Assembly: GCF_002082565.1 (NCBI RefSeq)
Contig: NZ_CP020562.1
Coordinates: forward strand, 434,001-498,000
DNA length: 64,000 nucleotides
Direction of reading: 5' to 3'
DNA from: Halomonas sp. GT
Lineage (GTDB): Bacteria; Pseudomonadota; Gammaproteobacteria; Pseudomonadales; Halomonadaceae
The position numbers and the translations under genes were made by a program. How positions within the stretch are numbered: the stretch's first letter is position 1; each line of letters opens with the position of its first letter. Shown here piece by piece: positions 27,663 through 35,995 of this stretch. The notes beneath the pieces were generated by a model, which was not told the origin of the DNA, ran no database searches, and worked only from the letters and a program-made list of their open reading frames with translations.

Positions 27663-28940
27663 CTACGTTCGGCGTGCAAGGCGAAGTTTTTGCCAGCAAC
27701 GTGCCGAGGTGATCAGGTTGTCACGGATTTCTAAAATTTCCATCCGCGTATTACCAATCTGCAAGCAAGCAGGCCCTTCCGGAAACGCCTCTAAGTGCTC
27801 GAGGATTAAGCCATTCAGGGTCTTGGGGCCGTCAGTGGGCAATTGCCAGCCCAGCATTTTGTTAATTTCACGAATATTGGCAGTGCCCTCAATGACATGG
27901 CTGCCATCATCTTGCTGATGAATTTCTTCATCTTCCGAGACGTCGGTGGTGAACTCCCCGACAATCTCCTCAAGAATATCTTCTAAGGTTACCAAGCCTT
28001 CTACGTCGCCGTACTCATCCACCACAATACCAATGCGCCGCTTCTGCTTTTGGAAGTTCAGCAGCTGTGTATGTAGTGGTGTGGACTCGGGAATGAAATA
28101 TGGCTCCCGTGCTTCTTGAACAATCGCTGCTTTGGTGACTTCGCTACGCGATAAAAAGCGCGCTGCATTGCGTAGATGCAACATGCCAATAATATTGTTG
28201 ATATCGCCTTTATAGACCGGTAAGCGGGTATGTTGACTGGTGCGAATCTGGGTCAGAATATCTTCTAACGTGTCGTCAAGATCGATGCCAAGAACTTCGT
28301 GTCGCGGCACCATGATGTCGTTAACCGTGACATTCTCAAGATCAAGGATCGACAGCAGCATAGCGCGGTGTCGGTAGGGAATTAGCGTGCCTGCTTCGTG
28401 AACGACAGTGCGCAGTTCATCGCGGGTTAAGCTGTCGCCACCGTTCTCAACACTTTTAACGCCCATTAGGCGTAATAGGCCATTTGAGATGACGTTGACT
28501 AGCCATACCAATGGGTAAAGTAGTTTGAGCAGTGGCTCGAGCCCCAAAGAAGTAGGGTAAGCGATCCGCTCAGGCTTGATGGCTGCGTAGGTTTTCGGTG
28601 TGACTTCGGCAAAAATAAGGATTGTAATCGTCAGTAGCGCCGTTGAAATAGCTGGGCCAGAGACGTCACCAAAGAAGTGAATGGCAATGATGGTAGCAAT
28701 CGAGGCGGCTAAGTTATTGACGAAGTTATTGCCAATTAAAATAACGCCAATCAGTCTATCAGGGCGCGTTAATAAACGCATGACACGCTTTGCGCGGCGA
28801 TCACCGCTGTTAGCTTGATGGCTTAGTCGATAGCGGTTTATCGACATCATGCCTGTTTCAGAGCTGGAGAAAAAGGCAGACAGCAATATCAAAATGGCTA
28901 GCAGGCCGAACAGTAACCCCAGGGGGAAGTCGTCGCTCAA
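27663..28940 (-). CDS. CNNM/CBS-domain transporter-associated protein (CorB/YfjD type)
   Basis: 425-residue membrane protein with an N-terminal DUF21/CNNM domain of about four membrane segments (starting FPLGLLFGLLAILILLSAFF; SSSETGMMSINRYRL), two CBS domains (IMVPRHEVLGID and following; GIVVDEYGDVEGLVTLEDILEEIVGE) and a C-terminal CorC_HlyC domain. Homologues are linked to Mg2+/Co2+ efflux. The neighbour upstream on the same strand is the CcsA/YpjD gene, followed across a divergent promoter by ffh, a common arrangement in pseudomonads. Confidence 0.9.
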   Translation of the reverse strand: MSDDFPLGLLFGLLAILILLSAFFSSSETGMMSINRYRLSHQANSGDRRAKRVMRLLTRPDRLIGVILIGNNFVNNLAASIATIIAIHFFGDVSGPAISTALLTITILIFAEVTPKTYAAIKPERIAYPTSLGLEPLLKLLYPLVWLVNVISNGLLRLMGVKSVENGGDSLTRDELRTVVHEAGTLIPYRHRAMLLSILDLENVTVNDIMVPRHEVLGIDLDDTLEDILTQIRTSQHTRLPVYKGDINNIIGMLHLRNAARFLSRSEVTKAAIVQEAREPYFIPESTPLHTQLLNFQKQKRRIGIVVDEYGDVEGLVTLEDILEEIVGEFTTDVSEDEEIHQQDDGSHVIEGTANIREINKMLGWQLPTDGPKTLNGLILEHLEAFPEGPACLQIGNTRMEILEIRDNLITSARCWQKLRLARRT

Positions 28941-28989
28941 GTCGAAAGTTCCTTTATGGCGTATTAGGCTCGATTTTTAGAAGTATGGA

Positions 28990-29009
28990 AGTGGCCTGTC
29001 AAGGCCACT
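28990..29009 (-). other. Hairpin between ypjD and the CorB-like gene
   Basis: 8-bp perfect stem AGTGGCCT / AGGCCACT with a 4-nt loop, no T-run. It may be a partial terminator or an mRNA processing structure within the operon. Confidence 0.45.
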
Positions 29010-29058
29010 GTTATCAACGCCAAATTAAATCAGTGCTGATAATGCGGTGAGTATAGGT

Positions 29059-29856
29059 TTAGCGATTGAGCAAGATTTCCAGTACAAACTTGCTGCCAAA
29101 GTAAGCCAGCAGTAGCAGTATGCACCCGCCAAGCGTCCAGCGCACAGCGCGCATGCCACGCCAGCCAAAACGATATCGACCCACTAAAAGTGTGGTGAAA
29201 ATAATCCACGCTCCCAGCGAAAGTACCGTTTTATGCACCAAATGCTGCGCGAACATATTGTCGAGAAAGATCAGCCCGCTGATGATCGAAAGTGTCAGCA
29301 ATATAATGCCCGACCATACCAGTTCAAACAGCACTCTTTCCATGGTGGTGAGTGGTGGTAGTGATTGCACAATGCCACGAATATGGTGATGGCGCAGAGC
29401 TTGGTTCTGCAGGCCAACAAGAACCGCTTGAATCGCTGCAATCGCCAAGACGGCAAACGCCAGCGCAGAGCTGACGGCATGCAGTAAAATGCCAGGCGTT
29501 AAGCCGCTTTGACTCCCCTGGCTCGGTAACCAGGTAGCAAAAATAAGCGCGATACCCGCGAGAGGGAATAGCACGATGCCAGCATTAAGCACCGGCTTAA
29601 ACAGACTGGCGACGAGCACAACGTTGACGGCCACTGCCATCAGCAGCGTTGCGCTGGTAGTGAAACCAGGTAGCAGCCCTGGGGCTGAGCTAACAAGCTC
29701 CACAACCACTGGGATATGCAGTAAAAGCCCAAGTGCACCGAGTAAGCGTACCATGCCCTGACGTGGTGGTACGCGGCGAAATAAAGTCATGCCCTGCCAG
29801 ATGGCAGCGGCGACATAGAGTATAAAAGCGATCGTGGCGAAAGGGAGCGCCTGCAT
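29059..29856 (-). CDS. Cytochrome c assembly (CcsA/YpjD) family membrane protein
   Basis: 265 residues with about eight hydrophobic segments, matching the CcsA/CcmC-like 'cytochrome C assembly' family in its short YpjD form. Conserved histidines are visible in LLHAVSSALAF and HLVHKTVLSLGAW, which in heme-handling relatives bind heme. Its position between ffh and a CorB-like gene is shared with many gammaproteobacteria. The exact role is not established; the protein is unlikely to be the system I CcmC itself because no ccm genes are nearby. Confidence 0.86.
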   Translation of the reverse strand: MQALPFATIAFILYVAAAIWQGMTLFRRVPPRQGMVRLLGALGLLLHIPVVVELVSSAPGLLPGFTTSATLLMAVAVNVVLVASLFKPVLNAGIVLFPLAGIALIFATWLPSQGSQSGLTPGILLHAVSSALAFAVLAIAAIQAVLVGLQNQALRHHHIRGIVQSLPPLTTMERVLFELVWSGIILLTLSIISGLIFLDNMFAQHLVHKTVLSLGAWIIFTTLLVGRYRFGWRGMRAVRWTLGGCILLLLAYFGSKFVLEILLNR

Positions 29857-30016
29857 GATGCTATCCGTGCGCCTTGCAGCGCGTTGTTGAATCCAGTGTC
29901 ATCGAACCAACGCTGTGAAAGTCAGCGGTGCTAAATCGTTCAAGCTAGAACAGTTCGCCTACTATAACCAATCATGGCGGCGTCGCACAGCCATCGATAA
30001 CCAACGTTGACGACCA

Positions 30017-30045
30017 TGGAGACTCGCGCGGCGAGCGCGTATAAT
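30017..30045 (+). promoter_or_regulatory. Candidate sigma-70 promoter of ffh
   Basis: A perfect -10 box TATAAT lies at 30040-30045, 57 bp before the ffh start. At 17 bp upstream stands a weak -35 candidate (TGGAGA, 30017). This lies in the 246-bp divergent gap between the YpjD-like gene and ffh. Confidence 0.45.
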
Positions 30046-30102
30046 CGATTAAACATTCGTCCGGTGTGACCGCCCGGCGACAACGACGGAGGCAGAGGCC
30101 CC

Positions 30103-31521
30103 ATGTTTCAGAATCTGAGTGAGCGTCTTTCCCAGACGTTGAAGTCGATCAAAGGCCAAGCGCGGCTAACTGACGACAATATCAAAGACACCCTGCGCGA
30201 AGTGCGTAAAGCACTGTTAGAGGCAGATGTCGCCTTGCCGGTGGTGAAGGCATTTATTGAGCGTGTTCGTGAACGTGCTGTTGGCCAGGAAGTCTCGAAG
30301 AGCCTTTCGCCAGGCCAGCAATTCGTTAAAATCGTCCAGCAAGAGCTGGAAGCGATTATGGGCGAAGCCAATGAAGGCTTATCCCTAAAAGGCTCACCTG
30401 CGGTCGTGTTGATGGCAGGCCTGCAAGGGGCGGGTAAAACCACCTCTGTTGCTAAACTGGCGCGTTATCTGCGTGAACGCGAAAAGAAAAAAGTGCTGGT
30501 GGTCTCCGCCGACGTTTATCGTCCAGCGGCGATTGATCAGCTAGAGACGCTGGCAAAAGAAGTTCAGGTGGATTTCTTTCCGTCTCGTTCCGATCAGAAG
30601 CCAGTGGATATTGCCACAGCGGCAATCAAACACGCCAAAATTCAATTCCATGATGTCGTATTAGTCGATACCGCCGGGCGGCTGGCCATCGACGAAGCGA
30701 TGATGGCCGAAATCCAGGCGCTGCATAAAGCAATTTCACCGGAAGAAACGCTGTTTGTGGTCGATGCCATGACCGGCCAGGATGCGGTGAATACGGCGAA
30801 AGCATTTCACGATGCACTGCCGCTGACCGGGGTGATTCTCACCAAGGCTGACGGTGATGCCCGTGGTGGTGCGGCGCTTTCGGTACGCCATATCACTGGT
30901 AAGCCTATTAAGTTCATGGGGGTTGGTGAGAAAGTCGATGCCCTTGAACCTTTCCATCCGGATCGTGTGGCATCACGGATTCTGGGTATGGGCGACATGC
31001 TGTCGCTGATCGAAGAAGCCGAGCGCACGGTGGATAAAGACAAAGCCGCTAAGCTGGCCAGTAAGGTCAAGAAGGGCGATGGCTTTGATCTGGAAGATTT
31101 TCGTGATCAGTTACAGCAGCTCAAGAAAATGGGTGGCATGGGTGGCCTTCTTGGCAAGCTACCAGGCATGGGGCAAATGGCTGAAATGGCACAAGGCCCT
31201 GGTCCGGAAAAAGAGCTTGGCAAGCTGGAAGCGTTGATTAACTCAATGACACCCAAAGAGCGCCGCAAGCCCGATATTATCAATGGCTCGCGCAAGCGCC
31301 GTATTGCAGCGGGGGCTGGCCTGCAAGTACCTGACCTGAATCGCCTGCTAAAACAGCATAAGCAGATGCAGAAAATGATGAAAAAAGCAGGCAAAAAAGG
31401 CGGGATGCAGAAAATGATGCGCGGCATGTCTGGCATGATGGGCGGCGGCGGGCCGGGTGGTCCTGGCGGCGCCGGTGGCATGGGCGGTATGGGTGGCCCC
31501 GGCGGTCTTCCCTGGCGTTAA
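30103..31521 (+). CDS. ffh: Signal recognition particle protein Ffh
   Basis: GTPase of the signal recognition particle; with 4.5S RNA it delivers inner-membrane proteins to FtsY. The 472-residue protein has the N domain (residues 1-~95), the G domain with GLQGAGKTT, DTAGRL and TKADGDARGG, and a methionine-rich M domain that binds signal peptides and RNA. The C-terminus carries a long Gly/Met tail (GGGGPGG and repeated GGMGG) longer than in E. coli. The receptor gene ftsY lies at the other end of this window. Confidence 0.97.
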   Translation: MFQNLSERLSQTLKSIKGQARLTDDNIKDTLREVRKALLEADVALPVVKAFIERVRERAVGQEVSKSLSPGQQFVKIVQQELEAIMGEANEGLSLKGSPAVVLMAGLQGAGKTTSVAKLARYLREREKKKVLVVSADVYRPAAIDQLETLAKEVQVDFFPSRSDQKPVDIATAAIKHAKIQFHDVVLVDTAGRLAIDEAMMAEIQALHKAISPEETLFVVDAMTGQDAVNTAKAFHDALPLTGVILTKADGDARGGAALSVRHITGKPIKFMGVGEKVDALEPFHPDRVASRILGMGDMLSLIEEAERTVDKDKAAKLASKVKKGDGFDLEDFRDQLQQLKKMGGMGGLLGKLPGMGQMAEMAQGPGPEKELGKLEALINSMTPKERRKPDIINGSRKRRIAAGAGLQVPDLNRLLKQHKQMQKMMKKAGKKGGMQKMMRGMSGMMGGGGPGGPGGAGGMGGMGGPGGLPWR

Positions 31522-31569
31522 GCCATTGTTAGCAACCTTGTAACGTGCTTGGCAAGGTTGACGGCTTAA
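31518..31569 (+). terminator. Nested inverted repeat at the ffh stop
   Basis: Outer arms TTAAGCC / GGCTTAA enclose inner arms CAACCTTG / CAAGGTTG with a 12-nt loop; the outer left arm includes the ffh stop codon. Only a weak T-run (TTTT at 31573) follows. It may terminate ffh or pause transcription before rpsP. Confidence 0.45.
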
Positions 31570-31811
31570 GAGTTTTCTGGCTGTCAGGCTTTCCAAGCAG
31601 AGCGCATTTGCGTAGAATGCGGCCTCTTCATGCGTGGGTGTTGGCAAAAATGCGCGAGCATCGCCTTACCATCTGCCAGTGAAGAACCTGATGGTACGCA
31701 GCAAATCACTGATTTTAGTCTGCAGTGCCGAGAAAATAGTATGACGAGTGTTCTGTTAGCGATCTGCGCTATTCCACACTCTCGTAACCTCAACCGAAGG
31801 ATAGTTATCGT

Positions 31812-32060
31812 ATGGTTACCATTCGTTTGGCACGTGGTGGCGCCAAAAAGCGTCCCTTTTATCACCTGACTGTTACTGATTCGCGCAACGCCCGTGACGG
31901 CCGTTTCATCGAGCGTATCGGCTTCTTCAACCCGGTTGCCCGTGGTCAAGAAGAGCGTCTGCGCGTTGATCTTGAGCGTGTTACTCACTGGCAGAGCCAA
32001 GGCGCCCAGCTGTCTGGTCGTGTTGCTGAGCTGGTTAAAGAAGCGCGCAAACAGGCTTAA
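31812..32060 (+). CDS. rpsP: 30S ribosomal protein S16
   Basis: 82-residue S16, recognisable from [19 protein letters not shown] and [14 protein letters not shown]. First gene of the classic rpsP-rimM-trmD-rplS operon. The 290-bp gap before it contains the ffh-end hairpin and a possible -10 box TAGAAT at 31613, but no clear -35. Confidence 0.98.
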   Translation: MVTIRLARGGAKKRPFYHLTVTDSRNARDGRFIERIGFFNPVARGQEERLRVDLERVTHWQSQGAQLSGRVAELVKEARKQA

Positions 32061-32080
32061 GTCTGTTAATGCGTGACTGC

Positions 32081-32100
32081 TAGTAAGTGATAGTAGGTGA
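32081..32100. repeat. 10-bp tandem duplication between rpsP and rimM
   Basis: TAGTAAGTGA followed by TAGTAGGTGA, 9 of 10 identical, just upstream of the rimM ribosome site. Confidence 0.45.
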
Positions 32101-32133
32101 TGTTGTCGTTGTAATTTGTTGGAGCGGTCGTCG

Positions 32134-32679
32134 ATGACGCGTTTTGAAACTAGCCATACAGACGACGCACATGTGGTGCTTGGTAAGTTAACTAGCCCTC
32201 ACGGGATTAAAGGTTGGCTTAAGGTCTACTCCTATACCAATCCCATAGACAGCATCATGGAATACCCAGAATGGTGGGTGCGCCGAGGGGAATCCCTTAC
32301 GCGTATGACCGTGATTCAGGGGCGTCGGCAAGGCAAGGGTCTTGTGGTGCAGCTAAAAGGTGTTGATGACCGAACGGCAGCCGAAGCGCTGGCGCAAACG
32401 GACATTCTGATGCCGAAAGAAGCACTGCCTACGCTTTCCGATGATGAGTATTACTGGCATGAGCTTGAAGGTTTAACTGTCTTCACTCAGTCAGGCGAGC
32501 GGTTAGGGCAGGTCAGTTACCTGTTTGAAACCGGCGCAAACGATGTCATGGTGGTGCGCGGTGATAACGACGCAATCGATAAGCGTGAGCGGCTGTTACC
32601 TTTCTTACCCGATGATGTAATTGTTGAAATCAGCCTCGAAGATGGCCGCATGGTCGTGAACTGGGATCCTGAGTTTTGA
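32134..32679 (+). CDS. rimM: Ribosome maturation factor RimM
   Basis: 16S rRNA processing factor that binds S19 and helps 30S head maturation. 181 residues with an N-terminal RimM domain ([22 protein letters not shown]) and a C-terminal PRC-barrel ([13 protein letters not shown] to [20 protein letters not shown]). ATG 32134 follows TTGGAG; the upstream in-frame start at 32116 lies before this site. It is 4 bp overlapped by the long form of trmD. Confidence 0.96.
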   Translation: MTRFETSHTDDAHVVLGKLTSPHGIKGWLKVYSYTNPIDSIMEYPEWWVRRGESLTRMTVIQGRRQGKGLVVQLKGVDDRTAAEALAQTDILMPKEALPTLSDDEYYWHELEGLTVFTQSGERLGQVSYLFETGANDVMVVRGDNDAIDKRERLLPFLPDDVIVEISLEDGRMVVNWDPEF

Positions 32680-33542
32680 AAACAGGTTTGAGTAAGCAGT
32701 TGTCGAGCGAGCTCACAGTAACTGATTCAACCGTTACTGCAGCCAACGGTGAAGAAAGCAGCTTAACGGATGCTCCCGCTATGTGGATTGGCGTGGTATC
32801 GCTGTTTCCAGAGATGTTCGATGCGATTACCCAACAAGGTGTGGTCGGTCGAGCGGTAGAGAAACAGCGCATTGCCCTGGAGTTTTGGAATCCGCGCGAT
32901 TACGCCACAGACCGCCACCGCAGTGTGGACGATCGCCCTTACGGCGGCGGCCCCGGCATGCTGATGAAGGTAGACACCCTGCGTGCTGCTATCTTTGATG
33001 CTCGGCAGCGAGCAGAGCAAGCGACGGGACAATCGCCAACAGTGATCTATCTCTCGCCCCAGGGGCGTAAGCTGGATCAGCAGGGAGTTCAAGCCCTCGC
33101 CTCAGCTGGCCCTCTCGTAGTGGTCGCTGGGCGCTATGAAGGCATTGATGAGCGCGTGGTGGAAAGTGACATTGATGAAGAATGGTCAATTGGTGACTAT
33201 GTGCTGAGCGGCGGTGAGTTGCCAGCGATGGTGCTAATTGACGCGGCGGCACGGCTGGTACCCGGTGTGTTGGGCCACCAGGATTCCGCTATCGAAGACT
33301 CGTTCAATGATGGCTTGTTAGACTGCCCGCACTATACCCGTCCTGAGACGATCGACGGGCGACAAGTGCCTGATGTGTTGCTAAGCGGTAATCATGCGGC
33401 CATCAAGCGCTGGCGGTTAAAGCAGTCGCTAGGCCGTACATGGCAGCGCCGTCCTGATTTATTGGCAGGGCGTACGCTTGATGCCGAGCAGCAGCGGCTT
33501 CTAGACGAGTTTATCGAGGAACACGCTCTGTCTACTAAGTGA
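32676..33542 (+). CDS. trmD: tRNA (guanine-N1-37) methyltransferase
   Basis: SPOUT methyltransferase that makes m1G37 in tRNAs reading CNN codons. Trefoil-knot motifs are [20 protein letters not shown] and [13 protein letters not shown]. The canonical N-terminus [13 protein letters not shown] begins at ATG 32781. The frame stays open for 35 codons further to a TTG (32676) that overlaps the rimM stop as TTGA, which would give a polar Ser/Thr-rich extension and 288 residues. I list the long form because there is no convincing ribosome site before 32781 and otherwise a 100-bp gap would interrupt the operon, but the shorter 253-residue form is a real alternative. Confidence 0.93.
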   Translation: MKTGLSKQLSSELTVTDSTVTAANGEESSLTDAPAMWIGVVSLFPEMFDAITQQGVVGRAVEKQRIALEFWNPRDYATDRHRSVDDRPYGGGPGMLMKVDTLRAAIFDARQRAEQATGQSPTVIYLSPQGRKLDQQGVQALASAGPLVVVAGRYEGIDERVVESDIDEEWSIGDYVLSGGELPAMVLIDAAARLVPGVLGHQDSAIEDSFNDGLLDCPHYTRPETIDGRQVPDVLLSGNHAAIKRWRLKQSLGRTWQRRPDLLAGRTLDAEQQRLLDEFIEEHALSTK

Positions 33543-33584
33543 TTGTTTTTCGATTGCATAGAACAGAGCGGCGGTGCAGGGCGA

Positions 33585-33648
33585 ATTAGGCCGATAGTCC
33601 ATAAGACAGCTAGACCATAAGGCAGTTAGTCGATGAGATAGTTAGCCT
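33585..33648. repeat. Four degenerate 16-bp tandem repeats between trmD and rplS
   Basis: Four consecutive 16-bp units: ATTAGGCCGATAGTCC, ATAAGACAGCTAGACC, ATAAGGCAGTTAGTCG, ATGAGATAGTTAGCCT. Adjacent units share about 10-12 positions. They lie in the 220-bp leader of rplS, which holds no reading frame. Confidence 0.6.
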
Positions 33649-33762
33649 ACGCACCTGTGTCACCCATAACGACTCCCGCGTAGCTCGCTTCGAGCGCCGG
33701 GATCACGGTTTGCCCCTTCCACAACTGCGTGGCAAGCCATTACGTTATTTAGGAGTATGAAA

Positions 33763-34119
33763 ATGAGCAGCAAGAACAAGGTGATCCAGGCGATCGAATC
33801 CGAGCAAATGGGTAAAGAGATTCCGGCCTTTGCACCGGGCGACACCATTGTCGTTCAGGTTAAAGTAAAGGAAGGTACTCGTGAGCGTCTGCAGGCGTTT
33901 GAAGGTGTGGTTATTGGTAAGCGTAACCGTGGCCTGAACTCCGCTTTCACCGTACGTAAAATTTCTCACGGTGTTGGTGTTGAGCGTACTTTCCAGACCT
34001 ACAGCCCGTTGGTTGACTCTATTGAAGTCAAGCGTCGCGGTGACGTTCGTCAAGCCAAGCTTTACTACCTGCGCGAGCGCAGCGGCAAGTCGGCGCGTAT
34101 CAAGGAAAAGCTGGCTTAA
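33763..34119 (+). CDS. rplS: 50S ribosomal protein L19
   Basis: 118-residue L19, identified from [30 protein letters not shown] and [17 protein letters not shown]. Of two closely spaced ATG codons (33757, 33763) the second is 7 nt from AGGAG and gives the family N-terminus. It ends the rpsP operon and is followed by a terminator. Confidence 0.97.
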   Translation: MSSKNKVIQAIESEQMGKEIPAFAPGDTIVVQVKVKEGTRERLQAFEGVVIGKRNRGLNSAFTVRKISHGVGVERTFQTYSPLVDSIEVKRRGDVRQAKLYYLRERSGKSARIKEKLA

Positions 34120-34145
34120 CAGCCACTTTTTCACGGGCGCACGCT

Positions 34146-34177
34146 GTTTTTGACATGCGTAGTTTTTGACATGCGTA
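34146..34177. repeat. Perfect 16-bp tandem duplication after rplS
   Basis: Two identical adjacent copies of GTTTTTGACATGCGTA between the rplS stop and its terminator. Confidence 0.75.
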
Positions 34178-34193
34178 GTGCTCGGATACCAAG

Positions 34194-34225
34194 ACCCCGT
34201 CACCGCTTTGCGGGGCGGGGTTTTT
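34194..34225 (+). terminator. Intrinsic terminator after rplS
   Basis: GC-rich stem (ACCCCG / CGGGGT outer arms, CCGC / GCGG inner) followed by a T-run, at the end of the ribosomal operon. Confidence 0.85.
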
Positions 34226-34261
34226 GTTTGTGTGGTACCACCGTCAAGAGACCGTTAGCCT

Positions 34262-35143
34262 ATGAGCGTGATAGATGCCTATCTAGATGCCTTATGGTTG
34301 GAGCAAGGGGCAAGCGACCATACGTTAGCGGCCTATCGGCATGACTTAGCGGCTTGGCAACAGCAGCTCGAAAGCGCGGGGGAAACACTGTTAACACCCT
34401 CGCCAGAGCGTTTTAGCGAGTGGTTGGAATTACGTCGAGAGCAGGGGTATCAACTGCGCAGCAATGCACGGCTACTATCGTCGCTGCGCAGCTTTTACCG
34501 TTGGGCGCGGCTTTATGGGCATATCGCCAATGACCCATTGGCCAATGTGGCGCTGCCGCGGGTACGCCCTAGCTTGCCGAATACTCTGGAAGAGGAGGAG
34601 GTCGAGCGTCTCTTACTCGCCCCCGATATCAGCACCTCGTTAGGGGTTCGCGACCGTACTATGCTTGAGCTGCTATATGCCTGTGGGCTACGCGTGTCAG
34701 AGCTGGTTGGGCTAACGGGTGATGCGGTCAATCTTCGCCAGGGGGTTGTTCGTGTCAGGGGAAAAGGTGATAAGGATCGGTTGGTGCCAATGGGTGAGGA
34801 AGCTGCCGGGTGGATAGAGCATTATGTGAAGACGGCTCGGCCTGCGCTAATGCAAGATCCTACACGGCCCGCGCTGTTCCCTGGTCGGGCAGATAAAGCC
34901 ATGACGCGGCAAACGTTTTGGCATCGCATTAAAGCTCACGCTATCACTGCGGGTATTACTCGCCCCTTGTCACCTCACACGTTGCGTCACGCATTTGCGA
35001 CTCATTTATTGAATCATGGTGCTAATTTGCGGGTCGTACAGCTGTTGTTAGGTCATAGCGACCTATCTACAACGCAAATTTATACGCATGTTGCCCAGGC
35101 GCGCCTGGAGCAACTGCATGCCGAACACCATCCGCGAGGTTGA
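34262..35143 (+). CDS. xerD: Tyrosine recombinase XerD
   Basis: Site-specific recombinase that with XerC resolves chromosome dimers at dif. 293 residues; all catalytic positions are present: R144 (CGLRVSEL), K168 (RGKGDKDR), H239 and R242 (SPHTLRHAF), H265 (LGHSDLS) and the nucleophile Y274 (TQIYTHV). It stands in the xerD-dsbC-hom-thrC-recJ order found in pseudomonads, supporting XerD rather than a mobile integrase. dsbC follows after 7 bp. Confidence 0.95.
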   Translation: MSVIDAYLDALWLEQGASDHTLAAYRHDLAAWQQQLESAGETLLTPSPERFSEWLELRREQGYQLRSNARLLSSLRSFYRWARLYGHIANDPLANVALPRVRPSLPNTLEEEEVERLLLAPDISTSLGVRDRTMLELLYACGLRVSELVGLTGDAVNLRQGVVRVRGKGDKDRLVPMGEEAAGWIEHYVKTARPALMQDPTRPALFPGRADKAMTRQTFWHRIKAHAITAGITRPLSPHTLRHAFATHLLNHGANLRVVQLLLGHSDLSTTQIYTHVAQARLEQLHAEHHPRG

Positions 35144-35150
35144 AGATACA

Positions 35151-35909
35151 ATGCATCAACGTATGTCTTTAGTTGCTAAATCCTGTGTTCCCTGGCTGGC
35201 GCTGGTGGGCTGCTTACTGCCTGTGGTTGCCGGTGCTGATACCGTGCCCGAACATCTGGCGGAGAATTTACAAGTTAATGGCCAGTCAATGCCGGTGGAG
35301 CAGGTAAATACAACGCCGATAGACGGGGTGTATCACGTTATCTTGGAAAGCGGAGAGTCTTTTTATTCCAATGCCGATGGCAGCCACTTTTTGGTAGGGG
35401 ACCTCTATCAAAACGCGGATAATGGCCTGGTTAACTTAACCGAACAGGCGCGTAACCAGGAAAGAGCCGCGGCACTTGCTTCCATGCCAATAAGCGAGCG
35501 AGTGGTTTTTCAGGGCGTCGATGAGCCTAAAGCCACGGTAATCGTATTTACCGATCCAACTTGCCCTTACTGTGAACGTTTGCATGAAGTGGTGCCTGAG
35601 CTTAACGAACGGGGCATTGCGGTGCACTATATGGCCTTTCCACGCGCAGGCATGGGAAGTGGAGCCGCGACGACGCTTGAGCAAGTGTGGTGTTCGGATA
35701 ACCGCAGCGAGGCCATGACACAAGCTAAGCAAGGCCAAACGCTTGCGGCATCGGCAAGCTGTGATAACCCCGTTGCCGATCAGTACGAATTAGGTAAAGC
35801 TGTGGGCGTACAGGGGACGCCTGCGATTGTGTTACCAGACGGGCAAATGGTGCCAGGGTTTGTACCCCCCGACCGGCTCGTTAGCATGTTAGGCTTGGAA
35901 GACGAATAA
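35151..35909 (+). CDS. dsbC: Thiol:disulfide interchange protein DsbC
   Basis: Periplasmic disulfide isomerase, 252 residues. A signal peptide ends near VVAGA|DT (about residue 29). The N-terminal dimerisation domain is followed by a thioredoxin fold with the active site C138-P-Y-C141 in TDPTCPYCERLH and the cis-proline loop QGTPAIV. Two further cysteines (WCSDN and ASCDNP) would form the structural disulfide seen in DsbC. ATG 35151 gives a normal signal peptide; ATG 35163 is also possible. It would be re-reduced by DsbD, which is not in the window. Confidence 0.93.
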   Translation: MHQRMSLVAKSCVPWLALVGCLLPVVAGADTVPEHLAENLQVNGQSMPVEQVNTTPIDGVYHVILESGESFYSNADGSHFLVGDLYQNADNGLVNLTEQARNQERAAALASMPISERVVFQGVDEPKATVIVFTDPTCPYCERLHEVVPELNERGIAVHYMAFPRAGMGSGAATTLEQVWCSDNRSEAMTQAKQGQTLAASASCDNPVADQYELGKAVGVQGTPAIVLPDGQMVPGFVPPDRLVSMLGLEDE

Positions 35910-35995
35910 CGTCACGAGCAGTGACGAACGATAGCGCTGAGACACTGATTTAAGAGGCGGCACCTATGGGTGCCCATCACGAAAGGGGAAGTATT

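Noticed and set aside
33585..33648. 16-bp repeats as a CRISPR array
   Set aside because: Units are adjacent without spacers and are degenerate; no cas genes in the window.
34262..35143. xerD as integrase of a mobile element
   Set aside because: Housekeeping neighbours (rplS, dsbC, hom, thrC) and full XerD length argue for the chromosomal recombinase.
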